Assembly: GCF_018128065.1 (NCBI RefSeq)
Contig: NZ_CP072360.1
Location: 1,182,501 to 1,246,500, forward strand
Reading direction: 5' to 3'
Source: Prevotella melaninogenica
GTDB lineage: Bacteria; Bacteroidota; Bacteroidia; Bacteroidales; Bacteroidaceae
DNA: 64,000 nt
Shown: one piece after another, positions 43,961 to 51,855 of the stretch
Layout of the letters: each line of letters opens with the position of its first letter
How positions within the stretch are numbered: position 1 is the stretch's first letter
The notes under the pieces: model-generated
Database searches by the model: none
The model's input: the letters and a program-made list of their open reading frames with translations, nothing else
What the model was told of the DNA's origin: nothing
Translations under genes and position numbers: made by a program

Positions 43961-46048
43961 TTACTGCCCCTTGGTAAGACCATCTCTCTCTTTCAACGCA
44001 TCAATAGTTGGCTCTCCGCCACGGAAACGCTTATAGAGTGTCATAGGATGTTCTGTTCCTCCACGTGAGAGAATATTATCTCTGAAACGCTGAGCAGTTG
44101 CCTGATTAAAGATTCCTTCTTTCTTGAATACGCTGAAAGCATCAGCATCAAGGACCTCAGCCCATTTATAACTATAATATCCAGCAGCGTAACCTCCTGC
44201 CATAATGTGAGAGAATTGCACAGTCATACATGTATCCGTACGCTGCTCTTCAATAATTGCTGGTGCCCACGCTTTCTTTTCAAATGGGATGATATCTTCT
44301 GTGAACTCGTTCTTCTGCGTGTAATAAGCCATGTCTAAAAGTCCGAAACTAACCTGTCGCAGACAAGCTGTTGCCGCACCGTAGTTACGACTCGCAATAA
44401 CCTTATCAATCAACTCATCTGGCATTGGCTCACCAGTCTGATAATGGAAAGCAAAGGTACGAAGGAAGTCTTTCTCAACCGCAAAGTTTTCCATAAATTG
44501 TGAAGGTAGCTCGACGAAGTCCCACCATACATTAGTTCCAGACAAACTCTCAAATCGTGTATTGGCAAAAATGCCATGAAGGGAATGTCCAAACTCATGT
44601 AAGAAAGTTTCAACCTCGCCTAATCTCAGTAATGCAGGCTTATCCTCCGTAGGCTTAGAGAAGTTCATCACAAGAGATACATGTGGGCGAACATTCGTAC
44701 CATCACGCTCAATCCACTGACCTTGGAACTCCGTCATCCATGCACCGTCACGCTTTCCTTTACGTGGGTGGAAGTCAACATAGAGTACAGCTAAATAACT
44801 ACCATCCTTATCGCAAACCTCATATGGTTTTACATCTGGATGATAAACTGGTATATCCTTGTTCTCTTTGAAGGTAATACCATAAAGACGTGTAGCCAAG
44901 CCAAAGACACCCTTGATAACATTGCCTAAGTCTAAGTATGGGCGAAGCATCTCGGGATCAAGGTCGTATTTCTTCTTCTTCAGCAACTGACTATAATAAG
45001 CTAAGTCCCAAGGCTCCATTTTGAAGCCTGCACTTTCTTCTTCCTTAGCAAATGCTTCTACTTCCTTACGTTCCTGAATAGCTGTTGGCTTATAAGCCTC
45101 TATAAGGTCATTGAGGAGTTTATACACATTCTCAACCTTCGTAGCCATGCGATGTTTCATCACATAGTCAGCAAAGGTATCATAACCAAGAAGTTGTGCC
45201 ATCTCTCTACGAAGATTTATCAGACGCTTACAAAGTTCAAGGTTATTTGTGTCGTTATCTTTTATACAAAGCGTATTGCGCGCCATATAGAGGTCTTTAC
45301 GCAGTTCACGCTGAGTACTATACATCATAAATGGACCATAGCTCGGGGCATCCAAAGTAAATACCCAGCCTTCTAATCCATGCTCTTTCGCAGCTTCATG
45401 TGCCGCTTCACGTGCTGAATTAGGAAGTCCATCAAGCTGTTGTTCATCAGTAATATGCAGAGTATAGGCTTTATTCTCATTCAATACATTCTGTGAAAAC
45501 TGCAGTGATAGCATTGAGGCTTCCTCAGTAAGCTTGCGCAAACGGTCCTTTCCTGCTTCATCCAACAACGCACCACTACGAACAAAGCCCTCATAACTTT
45601 TCTCTAACAAACAGTTTTCCTCTGGTGTCAACTCTCCATGATGTTCATAAACATGCTTGACACGCTCGAAAATCTTAGGATTTAAGCTAACATCATTACT
45701 ATGCTTCGTGAGAATAGGACTCATTTTCTGAGCCAAAGCATCCATTTCATCATTGGTCTCAGCACTTAGCATATTAAAGAACACACTCTCCACACGACTT
45801 AGAAGGTCATAGTAATGTTTACGCCCCTTAACCTCATCCTCTGGTATAATCGTATTTTCAAAGGTAGGTTCATCAGGGTTATTGATAATCTTCTCAATCT
45901 GCTCGTCCTCACGTCGAATACCTTCCATCATTGCTTCTTCATAATCAGCAAGTGTAATACGGTTGAAAGGTACTGTATTATGTGGTGTATCGTAAGGTCG
46001 GAAGAAAGGATTTACACGTTCTTTCTCCCCTGTTATACTGTCTGTCAT
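43961..46048 (-). CDS. dcp: Peptidyl-dipeptidase Dcp (M3 family)
   Basis: Zinc metallopeptidase of 695 residues that releases dipeptides from the C-terminus of peptides. The zinc site HEFGHSLHGIF is near residue 482, followed by the third ligand region (DFVELPSQFMENFA). A substrate-loop segment YSYKWAEVLDADAFSVFKKE is near the end. No signal peptide is seen, so it is probably cytosolic. The start MTDSITGEKER and total length match the family. Confidence 0.95.
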   Translation of the reverse strand: MTDSITGEKERVNPFFRPYDTPHNTVPFNRITLADYEEAMMEGIRREDEQIEKIINNPDEPTFENTIIPEDEVKGRKHYYDLLSRVESVFFNMLSAETNDEMDALAQKMSPILTKHSNDVSLNPKIFERVKHVYEHHGELTPEENCLLEKSYEGFVRSGALLDEAGKDRLRKLTEEASMLSLQFSQNVLNENKAYTLHITDEQQLDGLPNSAREAAHEAAKEHGLEGWVFTLDAPSYGPFMMYSTQRELRKDLYMARNTLCIKDNDTNNLELCKRLINLRREMAQLLGYDTFADYVMKHRMATKVENVYKLLNDLIEAYKPTAIQERKEVEAFAKEEESAGFKMEPWDLAYYSQLLKKKKYDLDPEMLRPYLDLGNVIKGVFGLATRLYGITFKENKDIPVYHPDVKPYEVCDKDGSYLAVLYVDFHPRKGKRDGAWMTEFQGQWIERDGTNVRPHVSLVMNFSKPTEDKPALLRLGEVETFLHEFGHSLHGIFANTRFESLSGTNVWWDFVELPSQFMENFAVEKDFLRTFAFHYQTGEPMPDELIDKVIASRNYGAATACLRQVSFGLLDMAYYTQKNEFTEDIIPFEKKAWAPAIIEEQRTDTCMTVQFSHIMAGGYAAGYYSYKWAEVLDADAFSVFKKEGIFNQATAQRFRDNILSRGGTEHPMTLYKRFRGGEPTIDALKERDGLTKGQ

Positions 46049-46483
46049 GTCTTTTCTTGCTTTCTCTTAATTTAATTTACAAAGGTAACTCAAAAAAAGG
46101 AAAATACTATATAAAGAGGTGGAATTTAACGCAATTTTGTTTCTATATTACGAGTAAAGCAATAAGTATCTGCTAATAGGAGTAAGTTTTGTTCAGACAC
46201 CACTTATGTTTAATGTTAGAAAAAATGATATTATAGTAAGAAATATTCGAGATCGAAAAATCTTTAACAACAAACTCTCCATGTAAAAACGTCTTATTAT
46301 ACCATTCAAACGAGTGGGAATCCTTTGATAGTACTATTCTTTTTTACCAATAAGTAGCCTGTTTCTCAGCAATAAATCAGATGGTGCTTACCAACAGCAC
46401 CAGTGGTGTTTACGACCAGCACCAATTGTGCTTACCAACAGCACTACATGTGATAGGTAACAACACAAAGATAAAAGTTAGTT
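46049..46483. other. Gene-free stretch upstream of dcp
   Basis: No supportable gene. A TACCTTTG box on the minus strand (46080-46087) may serve dcp. Array A4 occupies the right part. Confidence 0.5.
46375..46453. repeat. 22-bp-period palindrome array A4 (4 units)
   Basis: Units start at 46375 (right arm only, ATGGTGC), 46397, 46419 and 46441, all 22 bp apart. Cores are GCACCAGTGGTGT, GCACCAATTGTGC and GCACTACATGTGA. It begins 31 bp past the Crp-like gene stop. Confidence 0.8.
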
Positions 46484-47149
46484 CTATCCTCTTAAAGTCT
46501 CCAACTGTGGGACTATAATAATTCCCCTACTCATTGTCAATAGTCCTTCATTTTGTAAGGCATTGAGCATACGAGAGACATTAAGACGACTTTGATGTAG
46601 CTCTTTAGCAAGCTCTTCCATCCTTATTCTCAACACCTTACACCCAGCTTGTGTAAGGCAACGAAGACGCAGAAAGTTAACAAACTGCTGACGAATATCA
46701 CTGGATTGTTGTCTCCATGGGATACGACTCATTCTCTGTGCCTGCATAGAAATACTGTTGAGAAGATTAAGACGGAAAATAAGGTAAGAATCAAGTAATC
46801 GTAAAACTTCTGCTTTATCCAACGAAAGCAAACTACAATCAGTATGCGCTATAAAATCCTTTGTATAACGTTGCTGTAATCCAAAGAGGTGTTCAGGCTG
46901 AATAACAGCAGGAGCAGAAAGTTCTTCTTCTATACGATAACGATAGTTATCAGCATAGCTAACGACACGAAGCGTACCACTCATCAGAAAGAAGAGTTGT
47001 GTACATTTATCATCCGTGCTTACAAGTGGCCTGTCAACTGCCAATTTATGAAAGCCAAACTTTGTTTGCTCCACAATATCAGACAATTCATCCGTACTTA
47101 TACCGATAAAAAGTGGTAGTTCAATGAGTTTATCGTAGAGCTGAAGCAT
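46484..47149 (-). CDS. Crp/Fnr-family transcription regulator
   Basis: A protein of 221 residues. Residues about 1-130 form a cyclic-nucleotide-binding-type beta barrel (FFLMSGTLRVVSYADNYRYR, YTKDFIAHTDCSLLSLDKAE). There is no Cys cluster of the Fnr type. A helix then leads to a winged-helix domain, RMEELAKELHQSRLNVSRML and NALQNEGLLTMSRGIIIV. It probably regulates metabolic or stress genes; ligand unknown. Immediately upstream is the terminator of apbE, so it has its own promoter. Array A4 lies just downstream. Confidence 0.9.
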   Translation of the reverse strand: MLQLYDKLIELPLFIGISTDELSDIVEQTKFGFHKLAVDRPLVSTDDKCTQLFFLMSGTLRVVSYADNYRYRIEEELSAPAVIQPEHLFGLQQRYTKDFIAHTDCSLLSLDKAEVLRLLDSYLIFRLNLLNSISMQAQRMSRIPWRQQSSDIRQQFVNFLRLRCLTQAGCKVLRIRMEELAKELHQSRLNVSRMLNALQNEGLLTMSRGIIIVPQLETLRG

Positions 47150-47168
47150 AACATTAATAAGAAATTAT

Positions 47169-47198
47169 ATAGCCGCTTTCTGCTTAGAAAGCGGCTAT
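47169..47198 (-). terminator. Hairpin terminator of apbE
   Basis: ATAGCCGCTTTCT (47169-47181) pairs perfectly with AGAAAGCGGCTAT (47186-47198) around GCTT. It lies between the apbE stop and the Crp-like gene start; the trailing T-tract is weak. Confidence 0.75.
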
Positions 47199-47203
47199 CT
47201 TCA

Positions 47204-48220
47204 TTATTCTACAAACTTTCCTTTCATAGAATGGCTATACCATACCTGCAAATTACCTTTTGCATTTGAATAAATGAAATAAGCCATCAACTCTGGGTGA
47301 CGCTCAAGCAATTTGCGTGATTTTTCAATTCCCATCACCATAAAGGCAGTAGCATAAGCATCAGCAGTAGCACAGTTTTTTGCTAAAACAGTAGCCGAAA
47401 GAAGCGAATGTTGTACAGGATAACCCGTTTTAGGATCAATCGTGTGTGCATATTTCTTTCCTCCTTTATAATAGAAGTTACGATAGTTTCCACTCGTAGC
47501 CATAGCCTTGTCAGTGACATTCAATACGGTTTGAATCTCTTGATTAACCTTCGCACTATCATCTGTTGGTTTTGTAACTCCAATCTTCCATGGCAGGCGT
47601 TGCTCACTATTACCCATCGTTACAATCTCACCACCTATCTCCACCATAAAGTTTTTAATACCATTACGACGTAAGAAACGAGCTACTATGTCTGATCCAT
47701 AACCTTTAGCAATAGCAGAACAATCAAGCATTACACCTTTATTCGTCTTCTGAATGGTGTTGCTAACAAGTTTCACCTTATTATATCCAACTATTTGATG
47801 CAAACTATCAATCGCCTGCTTAGAAGGGTGTTGACCCGTCTTAAAGCCAAAGCCCCACATATTTACCATAGGAGCAACTGTAATATCAAAAGCCCCGTCT
47901 GTCTCTTTTGAAATTGACTCGGCGAGTGTAAAGACTTCTCTGAACATTTCATTTACCTTGACAGGCTTGTTCTGATTAATCTGTGATATCAGTGAATTGG
48001 TTTCAAAAGTTGAAAAGGTTTGGTTTACCTTCTTCAATTCTGCTTCTATCTGCGGTTGAAGGTCTTCATCGCTTTGGTAGGTTATATTATAAACTGTACC
48101 AAAGATAAAGCCCTTGTTATGCTGATAAGGCATTGAGTGCTGACAACGAACAATAGCTATTGAACCGATAATCAGCACAAGTAGAAAAGGTACTTGCCAA
48201 TATATTTTTTTCTTATTCAT
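47204..48220 (-). CDS. apbE: FAD:protein FMN transferase
   Basis: Attaches FMN covalently to threonine residues of flavoproteins such as Nqr and Rnf subunits on the outer face of the membrane. The 338 residues begin with a signal or membrane segment (QVPFLLVLIIGSIAIVRC). Family segments are IFGTVYNITYQSDED, GAFDITVAPMVNMWGFG, LDCSAIAKGYGSDIVARFL, VEIGGEIVTMG and KKYAHTIDPKTGYPVQHSLL. The Cys after IVR could be a lipid site but the Arg is unusual. No target protein gene is in the window. Confidence 0.95.
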   Translation of the reverse strand: MNKKKIYWQVPFLLVLIIGSIAIVRCQHSMPYQHNKGFIFGTVYNITYQSDEDLQPQIEAELKKVNQTFSTFETNSLISQINQNKPVKVNEMFREVFTLAESISKETDGAFDITVAPMVNMWGFGFKTGQHPSKQAIDSLHQIVGYNKVKLVSNTIQKTNKGVMLDCSAIAKGYGSDIVARFLRRNGIKNFMVEIGGEIVTMGNSEQRLPWKIGVTKPTDDSAKVNQEIQTVLNVTDKAMATSGNYRNFYYKGGKKYAHTIDPKTGYPVQHSLLSATVLAKNCATADAYATAFMVMGIEKSRKLLERHPELMAYFIYSNAKGNLQVWYSHSMKGKFVE

Positions 48221-48358
48221 ATAATGTTTATTAATTAAGAGTTAAAGAGTAAATTAGAATTAGAAGAAAAAAGATGAGAATTAAGAGTTAATTCTTTTCT
48301 TAGCATAACGCTTAAAGCATATACAACTATTTCCTACTTATTATAAACAACTTACTCA

Positions 48359-49051
48359 TTATAATTCAAATAATACATTAAAAGTCGCACCAAGTCGTGA
48401 TGAACCTCCACGACCATAGCCTGGGACGTACCATGCTTCGCCTATATCGCCCATCTTATGAGCAAGGCGTAGTTTATAACGAACGCTCCAACCCATACGA
48501 ATAGGACCAAAAATCTTTGCATCAACACTGCCAACAAGCTCTGCCCAGAGCTGACTTCCCTTATTACCAAGAGCACCATAAGATGATTGTGTTCCCCAAA
48601 TAGGGTCAGCAATACCTGGACTAAGAACATCATACTTGAACGAGGTATACCCCACTCTACCGCCCACTAAGAAGCGATAGTCATCATGTTTATTCTTTAG
48701 CATATTGAAATCACAGCCCACACGCCCATAGGGTGCACTGGTCTTAAAGTTCGTCCCAGTAGTCTCGTCAGTCTTATCTGCCTGCCCAATGCCCGCCTCG
48801 ATGATAGGAAAGTATCTATCCTTAATATTTACACGAAGCAAAGCCTCATACTGGCCGTATGAAGCAAGCCAGCGCATACTTGGTCCTACAAGGTCAACAC
48901 CAACTGCTACTCCCCTAAAGAATGGAATAGTATCTTCCTTAACCTTTGGGACAGACGGTCGGTGCTGTGCTTTAGCTGTTGTTGGAAACAGCAGAAGCAA
49001 AGCATTAAGGATTAGTAAAACTGATAAGTATATGCTCTTTCGTACCATCAT
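48359..49051 (-). CDS. DUF6048 family exported protein
   Basis: A protein of about 230 residues with a signal peptide (SVLLILNALLLLFPTTAKAQ). The mature part, GVAVGVDLVGPSMRWLASYG, KDRYFPIIEAGIGQADKTDE and RFLVGGRVGYTSFKYDV, looks like an outer-membrane beta barrel and ends in FNVLFEL. It matches the DUF6048 family as I know it. Start ATG 49051 lies within the last 47 nt of the upstream DUF6452 gene, so the two are coupled. Function unknown. Confidence 0.85.
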   Translation of the reverse strand: MMVRKSIYLSVLLILNALLLLFPTTAKAQHRPSVPKVKEDTIPFFRGVAVGVDLVGPSMRWLASYGQYEALLRVNIKDRYFPIIEAGIGQADKTDETTGTNFKTSAPYGRVGCDFNMLKNKHDDYRFLVGGRVGYTSFKYDVLSPGIADPIWGTQSSYGALGNKGSQLWAELVGSVDAKIFGPIRMGWSVRYKLRLAHKMGDIGEAWYVPGYGRGGSSRLGATFNVLFEL

Positions 49052-49508
49052 AATCAACGTTAGGATTACTGATTTCTATCTGACTTATACGCGTACCTTT
49101 TGCCGAAACAGCTGTAAGGGTATGGAAGAATACTGGAGGACAATCAACACTCTCAAAGTGACTTATATTCGTCTTCGATATTGTTACTGTATCTATCGTT
49201 GTCACACCTGCCTTACTCTTGAATACAAAGCGTAATTTATCGCTATCACCACTATAACTCATCGGTAAACTAAACTTCGTCGTATTGACCTGTTTGTTCA
49301 ATAGAATGGTGTCGGTCCTGTTCTTACGTATAGCTGAGATAGTAAGTGTATCATGCAAAGTATCACCCTGAACAACATAATTAGCCCGAACACCATTGGT
49401 TACAGGACAGTCTATGTCAGAACAAGAACTCAGCCAACTTAGTCCTCCAAAAAGAAGTACAAAGGTACTGATACTGCTTACTATATGTCTGATTTTTCTA
49501 TAGTTCAT
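49005..49508 (-). CDS. DUF6452 family lipoprotein
   Basis: A protein of 167 residues. The signal ends FGGLSWLSSCSDID, with the lipobox Cys near residue 29. The mature chain contains CPVTNGVRANYVV and FESVDCPPVFFHTLTAVSA, with two Cys that may pair. It is probably a periplasm-facing or surface lipoprotein. It overlaps the DUF6048 start by 47 nt, and the pair recurs together in Bacteroidota in my knowledge. Function unknown. Confidence 0.85.
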   Translation of the reverse strand: MNYRKIRHIVSSISTFVLLFGGLSWLSSCSDIDCPVTNGVRANYVVQGDTLHDTLTISAIRKNRTDTILLNKQVNTTKFSLPMSYSGDSDKLRFVFKSKAGVTTIDTVTISKTNISHFESVDCPPVFFHTLTAVSAKGTRISQIEISNPNVDYDGTKEHILISFTNP

Positions 49509-49584
49509 TATCTTTTATTGATATCTATATAAAGAGCAAACTGTACTAACCTCTCATCAGTTACCACTTCAGAAAGCTGTCACA

Positions 49585-50538
49585 TTATATTTCTTTCTCA
49601 ATCTGATAGTCATTCCGCTTTGGATTACTACGACTGATAAGGTCGCCTATAAAACCGGCAAGGAAGAGCTGTGTACCTAAAATCATCGCAACGAGTGCAA
49701 TGAAGAACGAAGCATGATTTGAAAGCAAATCTCCATAAACGCCATTCACAAGCATTACCACCTTCTCAACAATCAACCAAAGAAATGCAATAAAACCAAT
49801 GAAGAACATAAACGATCCCATCAGACCAAAGACATGCATTGGCTTCTTACCAAAGTTAGTAAGGAACCAGAGTGTCAATAAGTCCAGATAACCATTAAAG
49901 AAACGATTAATACCAAACTTTGATTTGCCATACTTACGTGCCTGATGGTGTACAACCTTCTCGCCGATACGTGCAAATCCAGCCTCTTTAGCAAGATAAG
50001 GGATATAACGGTGCATCTCTCCATACACCTCAATATTCTTTACAACATCACGACGATAACCCTTTAAACCACAGTTAAAGTCGTGCAAATTATGCACACC
50101 GCTAATCTTACGTGCCGTAGCATTGAAAAGCTTTGTAGGTATAGTCTTTGTCAATGGGTCATAACGCTTCTGCTTATAGCCACTGACAAGGTCGTATTTC
50201 TCCTCCATTATCATACGATAAAGCTCGGGTATCTCATCAGGAGAATCCTGTAAATCAGCATCCATCGTTATGACAACATCCCCTTTTGCAGCATTAAAAC
50301 CACAATAGAGTGCTGGACTCTTACCGTAGTTACGGCGGAATTTTATGGCATGAACGTGTTCTGCATCCTTATGATGCAATTCCTCAATAACATCCCAGCT
50401 CCTGTCTTTAGAGCCGTCATTGATAAATATTATTTCATACGTGAAACCGTTAGCGTTCATTACGCGCTGAATCCACGCGTATAATTCTGGTAGACTTTCT
50501 TCCTCATTATAAAGAGGAATAATTACTGATATATCCAT
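49585..50538 (-). CDS. Family 2 glycosyltransferase (DPM1/GtrB-like)
   Basis: Inner-membrane enzyme of 317 residues that probably transfers a sugar to a polyprenyl phosphate carrier. The GT-A fold starts VIIPLYNEEESLPELYAWIQ, with IIFINDGSKDRSW and the metal-binding DxD within VVITMDADLQDSPDEIPEL. The acceptor region RKYGKSKFGINRFFNGYLDL is typical. Two C-terminal membrane helices follow (FIGFIAFLWLIVEKVV and FFIALVAMILGTQLFLAGF). It lies 52 bp past DUF4199 on the same strand. Confidence 0.94.
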   Translation of the reverse strand: MDISVIIPLYNEEESLPELYAWIQRVMNANGFTYEIIFINDGSKDRSWDVIEELHHKDAEHVHAIKFRRNYGKSPALYCGFNAAKGDVVITMDADLQDSPDEIPELYRMIMEEKYDLVSGYKQKRYDPLTKTIPTKLFNATARKISGVHNLHDFNCGLKGYRRDVVKNIEVYGEMHRYIPYLAKEAGFARIGEKVVHHQARKYGKSKFGINRFFNGYLDLLTLWFLTNFGKKPMHVFGLMGSFMFFIGFIAFLWLIVEKVVMLVNGVYGDLLSNHASFFIALVAMILGTQLFLAGFIGDLISRSNPKRNDYQIEKEI

Positions 50539-50590
50539 ATTCTGAATTAGGAGTTTTCTATTAGATATGAGGAGTTAATTAAATTCTATC

Positions 50591-51130
50591 TTATGATGGT
50601 TGATTCTTTACTTTTTTAGACATAATTGCTGCAATAAATAGCGAGAAAAAACCACCCAATATCACTGCATATACAAAACTGCTGGCAGCCAAAGAGAATG
50701 GTTGGAAAGCTTCAGACAATGCCGTAATAAACTGTTTGTATGGAATACCTATAGCCGCAAGAAGACTTTTACCTTCGTTACTGGAATAGATATTAGTAAC
50801 CATCATGAGTAATTTCCCTTTGTCGAGATACTCCATATAAAGCCACTGCAACAAACTGAAGATAATTGCAGAATTAAAGAAAACACGTAAACAATAGAAC
50901 AGAGCACGACGAAAAGAGATAACTCCATTGCGTCCCTCCTCACGAAAAACCTTCAGTCGATAAGCTACAAAGAAAGGTGTCGAGAGAGAGAGTAAGAAAC
51001 TAAATTGTGCCAAAACTGGTAGAACAGTCATACCCAATAAGCACGCAAAACTTGCCACCCAAATGATAGCAAGATAAATACCATCATAACGAGCATAAGC
51101 TGTCAGTTGTTTAAAATCTTCATTAATCAT
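50591..51130 (-). CDS. DUF4199 family membrane protein
   Basis: A protein of 179 residues with four hydrophobic helices (LAIIWVASFACLLGMTVLPV, FSFLLSLSTPFFVAYRLKVF, YCLRVFFNSAIIFSLLQWLY, FVYAVILGGFFSLFIAAIMS). A charged insert follows helix 3. The architecture matches DUF4199, which commonly precedes a GT2 gene in Bacteroidota, as here. Possibly an assembly partner of the transferase; no direct evidence. A TACTTTTG box at 51135-51142 on the minus strand may be its promoter. Confidence 0.88.
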   Translation of the reverse strand: MINEDFKQLTAYARYDGIYLAIIWVASFACLLGMTVLPVLAQFSFLLSLSTPFFVAYRLKVFREEGRNGVISFRRALFYCLRVFFNSAIIFSLLQWLYMEYLDKGKLLMMVTNIYSSNEGKSLLAAIGIPYKQFITALSEAFQPFSLAASSFVYAVILGGFFSLFIAAIMSKKVKNQPS

Positions 51131-51222
51131 GCTACAAAAGTACTGATTATTTATTATAAATAATGTGGCAGTCTACCAAATTTATATTTTTTTGTTAAAA
51201 ACAGAAAAAGTTCTGTATCCTT

Positions 51223-51254
51223 TTTGCCAGTATTAAATAAAATCTGTATCTTTG
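51223..51254 (+). promoter_or_regulatory. Promoter of SRP RNA and tRNA-Thr
   Basis: TTTG (51223-51226), then exactly 20 bp, then TATCTTTG (51247-51254). Confidence 0.85.
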
Positions 51255-51288
51255 CACCCGCTTTAACAGCAATGAAAAAGCAGAAGAC

Positions 51289-51384
51289 GGACAAGTCTCT
51301 TACGACCAGCTCCCTTTGAATCCCCCAGGACGGGAACGTAGCAAGGGCAGAAGGTTGTAGCGGTGCGATAGGAATCGCTTGTCC
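51289..51384 (+). ncRNA. ffs: Signal recognition particle RNA (small bacterial type)
   Basis: RNA that joins Ffh to deliver nascent membrane proteins to FtsY. The ends GGACAAG (51289-51295) and CTTGTCC (51378-51384) pair. The apical domain carries the conserved symmetric and asymmetric loops, CCCCAGGACGGGAACGTAGC followed by AAGGGCAGAAGG, the signature of domain IV. About 96 nt, the 4.5S type without an Alu domain. It starts about 35 nt past a strong promoter, so a 5' trimming step is likely, and tRNA-Thr starts 6 nt downstream. Confidence 0.9.
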
Positions 51385-51389
51385 ACCCC

Positions 51390-51463
51390 GCCTCTTTAGC
51401 TCAGTTGGCCAGAGCACGTGATTTGTAATCTCGGGGTCGTTGGTTCGAATCCGACAAGAGGCT
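51390..51463 (+). tRNA. tRNA-Thr (TGT)
   Basis: A 74-nt cloverleaf. The acceptor stem GCCTCTT pairs with AAGAGGC, the D-arm is TAGCTCAGTTGGCCAGAGCA, the anticodon loop TTTGTAA gives TGT, and the T-loop is GGTTCGAATCC. CCA is not encoded. The anticodon stem has one T-T mismatch. No promoter lies between it and the SRP RNA. Confidence 0.95.
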
Positions 51464-51494
51464 CAAATTAATAGAATGACTAAGAACAGAGAAG

Positions 51495-51524
51495 AAGGTA
51501 TGTCGTGAGGCATACCTTTTTTTG
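51495..51524 (+). terminator. Terminator of the SRP RNA-tRNA-Thr unit
   Basis: AAGGTATG (51495-51502) pairs with CATACCTT (51511-51518) around TCGTGAGG and is followed by TTTTTG. Confidence 0.88.
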
Positions 51525-51681
51525 TATGCTCGGCATGAGCATTGCCTAACGCGTGGACCCCGAAACCCATGATTTGGGATCGCTGTAAATTAATAGAACT
51601 CTCTTTAATTGTTGTCTGGTAAATATCTTCCACACAAGTTATTCATTAGTAACTTATTACTATGGAGCTCACATGCCATGT

Positions 51682-51782
51682 TTTATCAATGTGCTGTTGC
51701 CCAACACGCATGGTGTCAGTGGTGAACACCATTGGTGCTATTGGTAAACACGCATGGTGCTAAGAGCTAAACACATTGCAAC
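51682..51782. repeat. 22-bp-period palindrome array A5 (5 units, outer ones degenerate)
   Basis: Full units start at 51704, 51726 and 51748, exactly 22 bp apart: ACACGCATGGTGT, ACACCATTGGTGC and ACACGCATGGTGC. Half units fit the same register at 51682 (right arm ATGTGC) and 51770 (left arm). It is located between the tRNA-Thr terminator and the end of the acetylesterase gene. Confidence 0.8.
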
Positions 51783-51855
51783 ATGCTATCAAAGTGAGGA
51801 CAACTTGTTGTAAAAAAGAGTCATACTGTGCCAGACAGCACTAAATGCAAAACAC

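Noticed and set aside
51587..51607. Solo end of the MITE (AATTAATAGAACTCTC)
   Set aside because: It resembles the terminal repeat but with several mismatches in AT-rich sequence; no second end or inner stem follows.
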